Origin: Siphonodentalium dalli
Taxonomy: Eukaryota; Mollusca; Scaphopoda; Gadilida; Siphonodentaliidae
Direction of reading: 5' to 3'
NCBI GenBank assembly: GCA_032622095.1
Contig: CP136061.1
Coordinates: 171,929,107 to 171,993,106, forward strand
DNA length: 64,000 nt
Every line of letters starts with the position of its first letter. The first letter of the stretch is position 1. Shown here piece after piece: positions 24,516 to 36,322 of the stretch. The translations under genes and the position numbers were made by a program. A model generated the notes under the pieces. The model searched no databases and was not told where the DNA came from. It was given only the letters and a program-made list of their open reading frames with translations.

Positions 24516-25834
24516 TTACAATAGCTGCAATGCAGTGAGTTATCATATGCAGTGTGTTATATTCCCCACCCTTTCCTTTCACCAATGTGATTGGTAGTGT
24601 CCCATTTATTATTTTAAAATGTTTCAGTCGCCCAATGACTCTCTCTCTATGTGTATTCGCTCTTTCGAGAGCTGTCGCGAAATTTCAACCTCTGCTCCAG
24701 ATAGTTGTCGTTTTCCTTTTGTGAAAGAGGGCACAATTAATTTGACTCCATGGAAAGCGAATTCATCAGTCATTGTGAACCTGCCATGACAACATCTCCA
24801 GGTAGTAATTTTTCGAGGATTCCAGATTCCGTTGTTATTTTTTTGTCCGAAGCACGGCCACCCCAACATTTAGATAAGAATGTTACACTCCCTGATGGGC
24901 TTACTCCTACCAAAAACTTCACAGTGTTATGTCTCTTGTAATTTGAAAAGGTGAGCGCTCTCGCTTTCAGTCTTTTTGGGCGTTCTATAAATATCTCGGT
25001 GCAGTCTATGACACATTTAACTTTCCTAAACCTTTCAATGAGGAAACAATCCGGAAGTTCCACATCTCCAGGTCCAGGCCACCTGATAACATCTGAAAAC
25101 GCAAGGTAGAAATACTCCAGCCAAGAATGAAAGATTAGATTCACAGTAGACACACTAACATTGATCCTCCATCGTGAAATTATGGCGTAGTTTCATAAGC
25201 ATCATTAGAAACTCATCCTCCAGAGCTAGTCTGGTGTTTTTCCGAGCACAAAATTCCTTGGAATACTTCAACATTAGTTTGAATGTCGCAAAATCACGAA
25301 TCCCTGTGTAGAATTTGGTTTTTACATCACTTTCTGCTATGTCCTTCACACTAAATTTGGGTTTTGATTGGTACAATGTGACATCATTCATTAACTTTTG
25401 TATTTCGAGTGATAACTCAATTGCATTGTGCTCTAGCTTTCTAACCTTTTCCGCTAGCACAGAATTCTCAGCATTGGCAGCGTTGATCTCAACAATTTTC
25501 GATTCATTAAACTTTGCAAACTCAGTATTGGCCAGAAACAATTTGTCGATGGTGGTACCAATAACTTCAGTTTGTGTTGATGCTTCCTTGAAATATTTAG
25601 CTGTCATCATTGGGTCTGTCTGGCATGCAACACCAGGTGACGTTTCAGTCTGAGAGAGTTGTAGTAGAGCTGAAGCAGCTGCTGATTTGTGTTTATTTTC
25701 ACATCGAGATTTTGCCCTGCCATGTCTATCAGTCTTCTGTTTTAGAGCTTGTGGTGTCTTCCTTTTTGCAGGTGTGTGGTTGAAGATGGACGGAACATAG
25801 TCCACATCAATTGGGTCATCTTTGATAGGTAGTC
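24516..25834 (-). pseudogene. THAP/DDE_Tnp_4 transposase, exon 2 (DDE domain), decayed
   Basis: The exon starts at 25834 after an ATTCAG acceptor, in phase with the THAP exon donor (VKG-LPIKDD...DYVPSIF). The order is a basic linker, a coiled coil (about 25500-25380, NAENSVLAEKVRKLEHNA), the start of a helix-turn-helix ([19 protein letters not shown]), then the DDE fold: VIDCTEIF (first Asp, near 25004), [20 protein letters not shown] and AFHGVKLIVPSFTKGKRQL. Lesions: a short deletion and frameshift at about 25160; a short deletion at about 24785 removing the second catalytic Asp (GDVVMAG|SQ); and an AG-repeat expansion at about 24636 shifting the frame right after the third-acid region (HIER). 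It is clearly inactive. Confidence 0.88.
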
Positions 25835-27542
25835 CTGAATATAAATATGAATATATTGAAATTAGCTACGATTCAAATGTCATCATTTTGCAGTTATTTT
25901 AAGGAGTTGGTCAAGTGACTAATTTTGATTAAGATATATTAAAATTACAAACATGTTACTGCCTTGCATGGCTTTGTTGTAAAATAATGTGTATATTTCT
26001 CCTAGATTGTGTGATTATCATTCATCTTATATCTTTGAATTACCTATTAAATTATATTTTTCCATGTAATACAAATATATTTAACAAGGCAATTGTGATA
26101 CCTGATGAATCAGGCAGTTTTAATTTAGTAGTGACGGCTAAATTCAGGTGGTAATAATTTAACAAAGATCCTGAGCCCTATGCAGCCATATAATATAAAT
26201 ATCATGTTATTAATGTGCTGCATGTACATTTATTAATATGAGGAATTAACAATGCTATATATCGGTATGAACGGTCGTCTGTCGATCGGGGATGTAACTT
26301 CTAAACAAAATAGATTACATGTATGCGCGAAAATGGGAGACATGAGACAATTCCAGTAGCTGCTGTCAGGCCTCAGCTCACAAGGCGACTCGGGCGAGAT
26401 TGTCGCCTTACTGTCGCTGACTTCACCTTATCGTCGATCTAAGGCGAAATCGAAGTCGCCTTCAATTTTAGGGGGAAATTTTTTTGCTTCTTTTTTTCTT
26501 AATGTTTTTTCTAGTTTTTTTTCTGGACATGTCCGTATAAAGATGAATTGTGGCGGCCATCCCAAAAAGAAACAGACGATGCAGAGCCAAAGACCCAAGT
26601 GTTTAAAATAAAAAAATGAAATATGACCTATTGTTTTGTGTTGTTATTCCGTCGCCTTTGTTCCCTTTGCGGTAATGAATGTTAATCACGAATGTTTTGA
26701 CACGCTGAAAACACGATGAGATGTTCGCATCTGTGTTGTTACTGACCATCGTGAGTGTCACAAATAAATGTTTTAATTAACTTCAAAGACCGCCGTCCCG
26801 CTTTTCAGATATAAAACAATTACGACATTATCAGAGTATGTACCAGGCGCTTCGGAAGTTCGTTTCGGTAACGCGTCGGACTTTTTGACGAGACCGCGTC
26901 GGACTTTTTGAAGAGACCGACTTCCGTAAATAAAATAATGTCAAGTTTATTGCTTTAATCGGATTATACCAGTGATGTTGGCATTAATTAAGGGAGGCCA
27001 TAAATTAATAAAAGCTTTTGCAACTCCTTTGTTAGTTAGTCCTTATTGTTTATTTTAGCGGACACCCACATTACAGCCGTGACCAAATTAAACTTAAAAA
27101 GTTACATGCATCATGATTCAGACTGTACAACAAACGTATCTTCCAATCCAAGCTGCAGTCTAGGAAATAATACTACTTTCATTTAGTTAAAAAAGTAACT
27201 ATTACTGTAACTTGATAATTGTCTTGCTTAAATGATAGCCACACAAAACTTTTCCAAAAATTTTAAATGTATAATAACAATTAATTAAACTAATTTCAGA
27301 TAAAGTCAATTTTTTTTAGTTTTATTTGTTATTTTATCTTTTTAAATTTTTTATTGTCAGATGTTATAAAATAAAGCGATATTTGAAAATTGTCAATTTT
27401 TGGTAGTCTCCCCACCCTGAAGTCTCCCTAAATTTCCTGAAGTCTCCCTAAATTTCCTGGAGGGAGACTTCAAGTCTCCCTGTTCTGGACCCCTAGGCTG
27501 AGGCCTGGCTGCTGTTAAGTATAGAATGATTATTTCACAAAC
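25835..27542 (-). other. Transposase intron
   Basis: It is bounded by donor GTTTGT (minus strand, at 27542) and acceptor CAG (25835-25837). Two thirds of it is the hAT-like MITE at 26367-27507; the original intron was about 560 bp. Confidence 0.75.
26367..27507. mobile_element. hAT-like MITE
   Basis: The ends are CAGGCCTCAG and CTGAGGCCTG, flanked by the perfect 8-bp duplication GCTGCTGT (26359-26366 and 27508-27515), diagnostic of hAT elements. The 1141-bp body has no transposase. Near the right end, AAGTCTCCCTAAATTTCCTG is repeated, followed by an inverted GGGAGACTT. Confidence 0.92.
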
Positions 27543-27780
27543 CTTTTACGAAATGATCCTCACACAAACGACTCCCTTCATTCGGTTCCCATAATTTGTC
27601 AGGTCGATGACTTTTCGGATCAAATCTGTTGATCGCAACAATCCAACGTTCACGTCTAGCGCGATCCACATCGTTTTGTCCGTATGGAATTCTAAATAAT
27701 TTAACTTTCCTAAAATATGGTTTGTAGCCAGGTTTTGGATGACGATTATAACAGTTCTGAGCACAACACGACGATACCAT
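27543..27780 (-). pseudogene. THAP domain exon of the transposase (copy 1)
   Basis: The exon encodes a complete THAP zinc finger starting at MVSSCCAQNC (27780): the C2CH ligands are in CCAQNC and RLCEDHF, with RRERWIVAINR between. It ends at 27543 with donor GTTTGT, in phase with 25834. THAP domains bind DNA and are used by several transposases to recognise their ends. Upstream, F1 has inserted 56 bp before the ATG (27836), removing the promoter. An in-frame ATG at 27813 only adds 11 non-THAP residues. The exon reads open, but the gene is dead because of exon 2. Confidence 0.88.
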
Positions 27781-27835
27781 GGTTAAACTGAGAAATGTTG
27801 CGAAGACATGCATTTTGATGTTTTTAGCTCACCTG

Positions 27836-28246
27836 AGACGAAGTCTCCGGTGGAGCTATAGTCATCACTCCTCGTCCGTCGTCCGTCCGTCCGTCTGTCC
27901 GTCCGTCCGTCCGTCTGTCAACAATCATCTTCTTCTCCAGTATCATAAGGCCAAATGAGTTCATATTTGGTGTGGATGTTCCCTGCTTGACTCAGACTCA
28001 GATTTGTTAAAATAAGGTCACTGAGTCAAATAGTTGCGAAGCTAGGGCCATAACTCTTTCCCTCCATAGTAATTCTTAAAACAACTTCTTTTCAAGAACC
28101 ATCAGGCCTATTTAGCTTATATTTGGTATGGAAGGTCCTTGAGTGACTGGGGGTCAGATATGTTCAAATGGGGTCACTGGGTCAAATAGGGGCAGAATCA
28201 GGGACATAACTCTATTCTCCCTAGTAATTATTAGAATGACTTCTTC
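27836..28246 (+). mobile_element. F1 fragment within the first tandem unit
   Basis: The F1 head after TTTTT (AGCTCACCTGAG), the (CCGT)n array at 27873-27920 and about two core units, cut off at the tandem-duplication junction. It is identical to the start of the F1 copy at 29603. Confidence 0.88.
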
Positions 28247-29309
28247 TTTTTTTTCTTAATGTTTTTTCTAGTTTTTTTTCCGGACATGTCTGGACATGTC
28301 CGTATAAAGATGAATTGTGGCGGCCATCCCAAAAAGAAACAGACGATGCAGAGCCAAAGACCCAAGTGTTTAAAATAAAAAAATGAAATATGACCTATTG
28401 TTTTGTGTTGTTATTCCGTCGCCTTTGTTCCCTTTGCGGTAATGAATGTTAATCACGAATGTTTTGACACGCTGAAAACACGATGAGATGTTCGCATCTG
28501 TGTTGTTACTGACCATCGTGAGTGTCACAAATAAATGTTTTAATTAACTTCAAAGACCGCCGTCCCGCTTTTCAGATATAAAACAATTACGACATTATCA
28601 GAGTATGTACCAGGCGCTTCGGAAGTTCGTTTCGGTAACGCGTCGGACTTTTTGACGAGACCGCGTCGGACTTTTTGAAGAGACCGACTTCCGTAAATAA
28701 AATAATGTCAAGTTTATTGCTTTAATCGGATTATACCAGTGATGTTGGCATTAATTAAGGGAGGCCATAAATTAATAAAAGCTTTTGCAACTCCTTTGTT
28801 AGTTAGTCCTTATTGTTTATTTTAGCGGACACCCACATTACAGCCGTGACCAAATTAAACTTAAAAAGTTACATGCATCATGATTCAGACTGTACAACAA
28901 ACGTATCTTCCAATCCAAGCTGCAGTCTAGGAAATAATACTACTTTCATTTAGTTAAAGAAGTAACTATTACTGTAACTTGATAATTGTCTTGCTTAAAT
29001 GATAGCCACACAAAACTTTTCCAAATTTTTTAAATGTATAATAACAATTAATTAAACTAATTTCAGATAAAGTCAATTTTTTTTAGTTTTATTTGTTATT
29101 TTATCTTTTTAAATTTTTTATTGTCAGATGTTATAAAATAAAGCGATATTTGAAAATTGTCAATTTTTGGTAGTCTCCCCACCCTGAAGTCTCCCTAAAT
29201 TTCCTGAAGTCTCCCTAAATTTCCTGGAGGGAGACTTCAAGTCTCCCTGTTCTGGACCCCTAGGCTGAGGCCTGGCTGCTGTTAAGTATAGAATGATTAT
29301 TTCACAAAC

Positions 29310-29547
29310 CTTTTACGAAATGATCCTCACACAAACGACTCCCTTCATTCGGTTCCCATAATTTGTCAGGTCGATGACTTTTCGGATCAAATCTGTTGAT
29401 CGCAACAATCCAACGTTCACGTCTAGCGCGATCCACATCGTTTTGTCCGTATGGAATTCTAAATAATTTAACTTTCCTAAAATATGGTTTGTAGCCAGGT
29501 TTTGGATGACGATTATAACAGTTCTGAGCACAACACGACGATACCAT
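29310..29547 (-). pseudogene. THAP domain exon, duplicated copy 2
   Basis: Identical in translation to 27543-27780, with the same donor. It is present only because of the 1.76-kb tandem duplication and would lie upstream of copy 1 in the same transcript. Confidence 0.88.
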
Positions 29548-29602
29548 GGTTAAACTGAGAAATGTTGCGAAGACATGCATTTTGATGTTTTTAGCTCACC
29601 TG

Positions 29603-32317
29603 AGACGAAGTCTCCGGTGGAGCTATAGTCATCACTCCTCGTCCGTCGTCCGTCCGTCCGTCCGTCTGTCCGTCCGTCCGTCCGTCTGTCAACAATCATC
29701 TTCTTCTCCAGTATCATAAGGCCAAATGAGTTCATATTTGGTGTGGATGTTCCCTGCTTGACTCAGACTCAGATTTGTTAAAATAAGGTCACTGAGTCAA
29801 ATAGTTGCGAAGCTAGGGCCATAACTCTTTCCCTCCATAGTAATTCTTAAAACAACTTCTTTTCAAGAACCATCAGGCCTATTTAGCTTATATTTGGTAT
29901 GGAAGGTCCTTGAGTGACTGGGGGTCAGATATGTTCAAATGGGGTCACTGGGTCAAATAGGGGCAGAATCAGGGACATAACTCTATTCTCCCTAGTAATT
30001 ATTAGAATGACTTCTTCTCCAGAATCATCAGGCTGATTTAGCTAATATTTTGTATGGTGGGTCCTTGTGTGACTGGGGTTCAGATTTGTTCAAATGGGGT
30101 CAGTGTGTCAAATAGGGGCCGTGTCAGGAACATAACTTAACCCCTGATTTTTTGTATTTTTTTAGACACAAAACACCCCATTCCACCCCTTTCCCTCCTC
30201 ACCCCTCTACACCCCTGTCCCCACTACCACCCCCCCCCCCCCAATCTGCTCCGCCCTGCACCCACTGCAGTCAAGAAAAAATTAATTAGAAAAACTGACA
30301 CCTTGTAACATCCATAAAGTATGGTATTAGCCCCAGACAGAAAGAGTTAATAACAGTCATCAATGCAGATGTTATCTAGCTGGCTGACAGGTAGGTGTAA
30401 ACAGTCATGCTCTGTGTATCATTAACATATCAAAACAAAATGCTGTATGTCTGACATTTGCAGAATGAGGTCCCCAGATGGTGAATTTAGTGATGCTACT
30501 CTGCACAGTAGGCTAGCATCACCAAATACACTCTCCAGGGACCTCATTCTGCTTAGGCCTCATCTTCAGGGAAGTATACAGGTCTTAAATTGACATTTCT
30601 ACTTACTTTTTCCCTTCTGTTCAGTTTCTATATTCCCTAATTTGCTGTCAGAAGATAAAATTGATAATTGAAGTGCCCAATGGGGGCACATCACCAATTA
30701 ACTGGACAACTTCAATCTGTTCCTATGTCTCCCATGGCAGTTGAGGCCTAAGCATAATGAGATCCACAGAGGGTGAATTTGGTGATGCTAGCCCACCTTA
30801 CAGGATTGCAGCACTAAATTCACCCTTTAGTGACCTCATTCTGCCAAAGTCAGACACTATATTCAGGCTTGGCTGTTCCACTATTATATTCTTAACCACC
30901 ACCTATCCAGTTGTACTCATTATACCCTGATTTGCTAAGAAAATTTGGGGGGGGGGGGTAAATTGGATTGAATTTGTCTGTCAGTATGTCCTCCTGTCCA
31001 TCCCTCTGTTGGGATGTTTCCATCCGTCCATCAATTTTGTTCTTCTCCACATACATATTAAAGACCGAAATGGTTTATATATTTTGACTCACATTCAGAT
31101 TTGTTCAAATGAGTTCATCAGGTCATATAGGTGAGAAGCCAGGGCCATAACTCTTTCCCTCCATGGTAATTCTTCAGAAACCATCAGGCCTATTTAGCTT
31201 TTGGTATGGAGGGTCCTTTGGTGAGTGGGGTTCAGATTTGTACACGTGAGGTCATTTTTAGGAAACTTTTGAGGAAAATCAGTTTTCTTCAACTCTTAAA
31301 ATCTACCGTTTGAAATTTCTAGATGAATAGATCTCATAGATGGGGATTCACATTTGTTCAAATAAGGGCAGAGATAAGAGATTTAACTCTCAACCACCCA
31401 CCCTACATGTATGTATGCTGTTTGATACTGGTATAATAATATATAGATTCCTATTGATTTCTAAGCTGCCTGGGTGGAGGCAATGAGGCTGTAGATTTGA
31501 TTTTTCAACCAGTAACAGTCCACATTTTCCTACTTCGGGTTAAACTGTTCGACCGAAATCGCCACAAATGTTAACAGGTCTATTTTGCTGATATTTAGTA
31601 TGAAGGGTTGTTTGGTGTCTGGTATTGAAATTTATTCAGATGTGGTCACCAGGTTAAATAGGGTGGGACCAGGGACATAACTGTATGTCTCTATAGACAT
31701 TCTTAAATTGTCTTCTCAAGAGAGGTTGGACTATTTAGCTTACATATAGTATGGATGATCCTTTAGTGACTGATATTCAGATTTGTTAACATCAGGTCAA
31801 CCTGTTAAGAAATGACGGGGGCTATGGGGAGTTAACAATTTTGTGTTTAAAAAATCATTGAAATACCAAATTCATTAAAACATCTTCCTTGGAACTACCT
31901 AACTGATTAATCTGACATACATGTATGGTGTTTTGGGTCCATGGATAAATGGGCTTCAAACATGTCTACATGGTTTTATAAAAAGGTGCTTGTGAGATTG
32001 GAAATTTCCAAAAATTGAGAAAGTTTGTGATGTCGGTTGTGAAATTCCAAGTCTGGGAGTCTGGAGCCCGGTCGGGAGGGGACTTGTTGAGCTGGAGGAG
32101 GGGGGTGATCAGTAGTGAACAGTGGGCAATTTCATGGTGGATATTCACCTTGAAATTACCCACTGTACACTACTGAAGCCTCTCTAGCCACATATCGTGT
32201 TTAGATCTATTTTTTTCAAAGTGCTTATGAAAAGTTCTGACTATTGTGGTCTCCAGAGTCCCAGTCTCATCAGTCTTTGCAGTCTGGTGAGCGACCCCAC
32301 AGTCTTTGACTGTCTTG
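29603..32317 (+). mobile_element. F1 pearl-like element, near-complete copy
   Basis: It starts after TTTTT with the AGCTCACC head, then (CCGT)n at 29640-29690, several ~150-bp core units, two palindromic modules (about 30466-30552 and 30757-30844, GAATGAGGTCCCCAGA/mirror), degenerate core units, and a tail with GAGCTGGAGGAGGGGGGTGA and CCAGTCTCATCAGTCTTTGC. It ends with the hairpin ACAGTCTTTGACTGT then CTTG (32317). No coding capacity. Confidence 0.82.
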
Positions 32318-33314
32318 TTATATGAGTCGGTAATCCGTTTACGTAAGGCAGGCATGGCCGTGTTTACAATTTCTAACCTTATGTTGTACGGCGCATGCGC
32401 GGCGCGCTGATTTCTGGGAAGGGCCATATTGGTAACTATGATGCGGTCGAAAAGATCTATATAAGAAAATACACTGGGGATCAAGGAAATATTGTTAGGC
32501 CTATTTTGTCAGACATCCAAATAAATCAGACATGTCCTATTCTCGCAGGGATGTCCCCACATATGTTTGGGGAGGGGGCAAATTTCTCAGATTTGTTCAT
32601 TGAGATGTAATTTTTTTCCCAAAACCAATTACGTATACTAAAATAAAATGAATATAAAATAATAGACCATTGATCAAGAGAAATGAGCTCCTAGTTTTAA
32701 TATTTGTCCAATATTTATTATTTAATAACAAGGTACTAGTATCATGCCAGTGCATTGTCTTATATATATGTGAGTGTCCCATAGGTAGCCTCACCTAAGA
32801 GAATGCACTGACTCTCAAGGTTAAGGAAATATTGTTAGGCAAATGTAGACAAGCATCCAAATAAATCACAGATGTCCTATTCTTGCAGGGATGTCCCCAT
32901 GGGTTGAGGGGGTGGAATTAGCAGATTTGTTAAATGAGATGTAATTTGTTTTCTCAAAATTAATTATTTAGACTAAAATGAATATAAAATAGTAAACTAC
33001 TTAATTTTTTAACCCCCCAGATTACATTATATAAAAATATATGCCATATTATATACCGTTTGAAAGAGGAAGCTCCAAAACATTGTATTATCAACTTTTC
33101 CAGTATAATAAACTGTGGACATGTTGTTTTTATTGAGTTGCCAAAGAGTTTTGTCATCTAGATTGCAGTAAAAAGCTAAATTATTTTCAATGCAGGGGGA
33201 ATAACTCTATATATTAAAGATGGAGTTCTTCCCCTTCCATTGAAAAGTTTGAATTCTGTTGCATTCTGGGATCCAAAAGGGGGGGGGGGTCATTCTATAA
33301 TTTCAGTAGTTTTT
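32318..33314. other. Non-coding segment between two F1 copies, with a diverged direct repeat
   Basis: About 32482-32672 and 32818-33000 are diverged direct copies (GGAAATATTGTTAGGC, TGTCCTATTCTxGCAGGGAT). Near 32390-32405 is the CpG-rich palindrome GCGCATGCGC, matching the NRF1 consensus, followed by GGAAGGGCCATATTGG. By position this may be the displaced 5' region of the transposase gene, but that is inference. No gene is supported. Confidence 0.45.
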
Positions 33315-33918
33315 GGCTCACCTGAGACGAAGTCTCCAGTGGAGCTATAGTCATCACTCCTCGTCCGTCCGTCAACAATTCTTTAAACTCACATTCAGAT
33401 TTGTTCAAATGAGGTCACTGGGTCAAATGTGGGCAGGGACATAACTCCAAAAAATATTAAACATTGCAAGTGAAGTCTGACATTTTATAAACATTTCGTT
33501 GAGATCTGCTAGAGGTAATTAATTCCCAATTACAACATCAATCTATTACCTTGGGTGACAGATTTGTGAAAATGGTATTACAAAGTCGAATAAGGGCATT
33601 GCCAGAGACATAACTATTTCACAACATATTAATTCTTAAAATATGTATGGAAGAGCCAAGAACTAGTTGGCTTATTTAGCATGGAATGTTCTTGTTTGAC
33701 TGCAATACAGATATTTTTAATTGGGTAACCTGGAAAAATAGGGGCCAAGCGAAGGACAGTTTCCTTCTTAATATGCTTCCTTCACAAGGACCATCAGGTC
33801 TATTTTTTTTATAAAAATGCGCTTGTGAGATTGGAAATTGGAAGTTTGAGATGTCAATTGTGTAATTCCAACCTAAGACTTGGGAGTCTTGAGCCTAGTC
33901 GGGAGGGGACTTGTTACT
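33315..33918 (+). mobile_element. F1 fragment at the Gypsy junction
   Basis: It has a head variant GGCTCACCTGAGACGAAG after TTTTT, a very short (CCGT)n, degenerate core units, then tail sequence (GAGCCTAGTCGGGAGGGGAC) that stops abruptly at about 33918 where Gypsy gag begins. Its truncated end suggests a deletion at the junction. Confidence 0.7.
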
Positions 33919-35573
33919 ACCTCATGTTCAGCACCCCGGCCTATTCGGTGAAGGTGACCTACTTCTAGGAAACTCCCTTCTATTTTGGTCAGAGGTTCGG
34001 GATAATCTGAGGGTTAAGGTTACCATTGATTCGGAAATGCGATTCATTGAATCTTGCATTCCCTTCATACCCTCCATCATTGATGTCGCGAACCCCCCAA
34101 AATCTTGTTCAAATTTATTGGGCAATTTTGCAATTTCATTCGACCCACTCTGTCCCCCATTCGATTGTATTTTCGGGTTTGCTTGGGTGTATTGCACCCG
34201 TGCTGGGGTCTCCCATTCCCGAAAAGTCCTTGTTCGCTACTTTCCAGCCGGGGTGTTGTGTCTATAGGGGCCATAGGGTTTGACCCATAAATTGCCAGGG
34301 TCGAATGTTGAAACCACTTTACCTGGTCTATGGCCTCCTGCATTGAAACCGGCCGGGTGGCAGATATCGCCATTCCAGCCTCCGTATCTAAGACCCCAAA
34401 ACAAAATCTCAACACTGCTTGTCTGAACATGTGACGTTTGGGTAAATTTGTGGTGCCGTCATATTCCAATGATCGGGGGAAATGTGGCAACTTACTATGA
34501 CGATCCTGTGGGGCTTGATTACCTATTATCTCCCCTCTATTCCCCCCCACCCCCCCACCCCCCCGGTGGGCATACCTCCCTATCTCTATAGGCTCTGCCA
34601 ATACCTGGGTCTCTGTGTGCCCCCATTTCCCCATTAGGGTATCTGTTCCCTTGTGGTCTTTCATTATGAGTTCTTTGCGGGCTCATATGTCTATTTTGTA
34701 TAGCATATGATCGCCCACCGGAGCGAGACTGAGGGTCTCTGTATTGATCCCTCCGAAAACAATCCCCCTCCCCAACCTGTGGTCGAGTTATTCCCGTTCT
34801 TCGGGCATCCTGGGATTCCCCATGATTTACTCTGCCTTGTGATCCCTGGTTTACATTGCGAGGGGCATGTGCCACCAATGGGTTATTTTCCATCCAGGCG
34901 TCCAATCTTGATACTGGACATCGGGGACGGCTACCCCTTGGTAACGTCGGTAGCGTCATATAACGCCATTGTTTATATGACGGTGGCGGATCCCGGTTGG
35001 AAATTCTACCCTCCCGATATTGGTTGGGGTCCCATGACCCCAAGCGTTCCTCAGAATCTGAGGATGGTGATGGAGGGGACAAACCCCTACGGTGAGAATT
35101 TCCTGGGGACGGTGAGCTTAGTGTTATTATTTGTACCCCCACCGGTGAACTGGGCGCAGATGTCTGATCGCCCATGACTAGTTGGTTGCGATTAGCCAAC
35201 CTGTGCCGCAATTGCTCATCCATCTGAGCTTGATTGGGCAAGACGCAATTGGATCATCCATCAATATCATTGTCCTGGTGTGGTATAAAATCCACACTTC
35301 TTATCAAAGCCCTTGACACCCGGAGGGAAGCGACTTGGTAATTTCAACCGTGAAATTTCCCAGTTCCGCTCTTTTAGCTAATATATTTCTGGCTCTCTCA
35401 GTATTGACCCCTGGCAGGACCAATAACGAATAAAAATCGCACTTATTGATCTGAAGACTATCGGTCATCCCATCGTCCGATTCAAAATCAGAAGACCCAT
35501 TAATTGCGGTCGCCATTTTTTCAAAATCCAAATGACTCTGAAAACTGTCGAACAGCCTAATTGGGTTTTCCAA
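33919..35573 (-). pseudogene. Gypsy gag, frameshifted and 3' truncated
   Basis: It is pieced from frames 35573-35304 (start MENPIRLFDSFQSHLDFEK, acidic, ILAKRAELGNF), 35241-34537 (Ser/Pro/Arg-rich), 34664-34077 (capsid-like KLPHFPRSLEYDGTTN, then AVLRFCFG and AIDQVKWFQHS) and 34197-33928 (amphipathic MKGMQDSMNRISESM). At least three frameshifts separate them. The CCHC zinc knuckle expected after this point is not found; it should lie in the sequence lost or displaced between 33919 and 14530. Identification rests on position next to the 5' LTR, composition and the capsid-like segment. Confidence 0.75.
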
Positions 35574-36077
35574 CCTCTATACCGTAAATATTACAACCCT
35601 AGTACAGACCCCACAGTGTACCCTTGGGGACCCAATGTAATATTATGATTGAAGTAACCAAATATTTTTCCAACACATTGGAAAATCAAATTCACTAGTC
35701 ACTTACAGGGTGGAAAAATGACCCTAAATGGTCAGCACAGAGCAAAAAGACCCCGTCAAAAATCGCGGGCTGAAACACAATGAGGGTTATAGACATAGAA
35801 TACACCCTAACGAAAATGAGTGATACATGAAATTTTCACCACCTTAAGTTTCAAAAATATCCACAAGTCGGGAAAAATCTTCCCGTAATAACATTTAATG
35901 TTACACTATAAGTAAATTTGAGTTATAAATCGGGTTGGATGCGACCCGAGAATAATCGATAATCAGCGATTATAATTCACGCACAACTCATGTTTTAACT
36001 TCGCCGAAAATGGCGGCCAATTTGAAAAAATCAAAGTGGAATTTCTCGACACGTTCGAGATGTCTCGCAGCGCCAAT
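35574..36077 (-). other. Gypsy leader with primer-binding site
   Basis: This lies between the 5' LTR and gag. Immediately inside the LTR the minus strand reads TGGCGCTGCGAGACATC (36075 downwards), the usual TGG-type start of a tRNA primer-binding site; the tRNA is not identified. The rest shows no coding frame. Confidence 0.65.
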
Positions 36078-36322
36078 ATGGAGAATTTACCTCTCCACTG
36101 TTTATTCCTCTCTCACAAGGTGGTGACTAAATATCATGTCCCACTCACCTTGTGTGTTAACTGCCCACACCTCTGCGGTCGACCGCTTCTGTCTGCGCTT
36201 CGTAGCACGTCTTGCTCTAGCTAAGTCTAATCATCAAGTCATCCAGTCGATCAATTTGGGGTCAGACCCACGTGACCCAATGGGGTTCATTCTGTCTACG
36301 TCGGGAATTCCGTAATTATACA
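36078..36322 (-). repeat. Gypsy 5' LTR
   Basis: The 245-bp partner of 5869-6116. On the minus strand it begins TGTATAATTACGG. The flanking TSD AGATT is at 36323-36327, matching 5864-5868. Confidence 0.92.

Larger units (their letters stand above)
15116..27835. mobile_element. ISL2EU-like DNA transposon (YqaJ plus THAP/DDE genes), interrupted
   Basis: Two decayed genes point towards each other: a YqaJ nuclease on + (15165-15957) and a THAP/DDE_Tnp_4 transposase on - (27780-24516, last codons beyond the foldback near 17051). From established knowledge, eukaryotic ISL2EU elements of the IS5-like group pair an IS5-type DDE transposase with a YqaJ-type nuclease, so the pair is read as one element. 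The foldback (17055-24512) interrupts the transposase end, and a hAT-like MITE sits in its intron. The terminal inverted repeats are not identified, and both ends abut F1 sequences, so the outer limits are approximate. Confidence 0.7.
26491..30012. repeat. 1.76-kb direct tandem duplication carrying the THAP exon
   Basis: Unit 1 is about 26491-28246 and unit 2 about 28247-30012, with an offset of 1757-1767 bp. The only clear differences are a 10-bp repeat (GGACATGTCT) and a few substitutions. The junction lies in CTTCTTTTTTT, present at both breakpoints. The unit includes most of the hAT-like MITE, the THAP exon and the F1 head, so the duplication is younger than all three. Confidence 0.92.
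5869..36322 (-). mobile_element. Gypsy LTR retrotransposon, heavily interrupted
   Basis: Two near-identical LTRs (5869-6116 and 36078-36322) face the same way and are flanked outside by the same 5-bp sequence AGATT (5864-5868 and 36323-36327). That makes this one insertion of about 8.9 kb of Gypsy sequence now stretched over 30 kb. Minus-strand order is LTR, leader, gag (35573-33928), protease remnant (14530-13885), RT/RNase H/integrase (11716-8927), a GC-rich third ORF (8737-7104) and LTR. Insertions separate gag from protease (14531-33918) and protease from RT (11721-13880). Frameshifts and internal deletions in pol make it non-functional. Confidence 0.9.

Noticed and set aside
29550-29735. 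Proteins with RTDGRTDG repeats (also 47131-47352 and 63274-63504)
   Set aside because: They are reverse-strand readings of the (CCGT)n array and F1 head, present wherever F1 is present.
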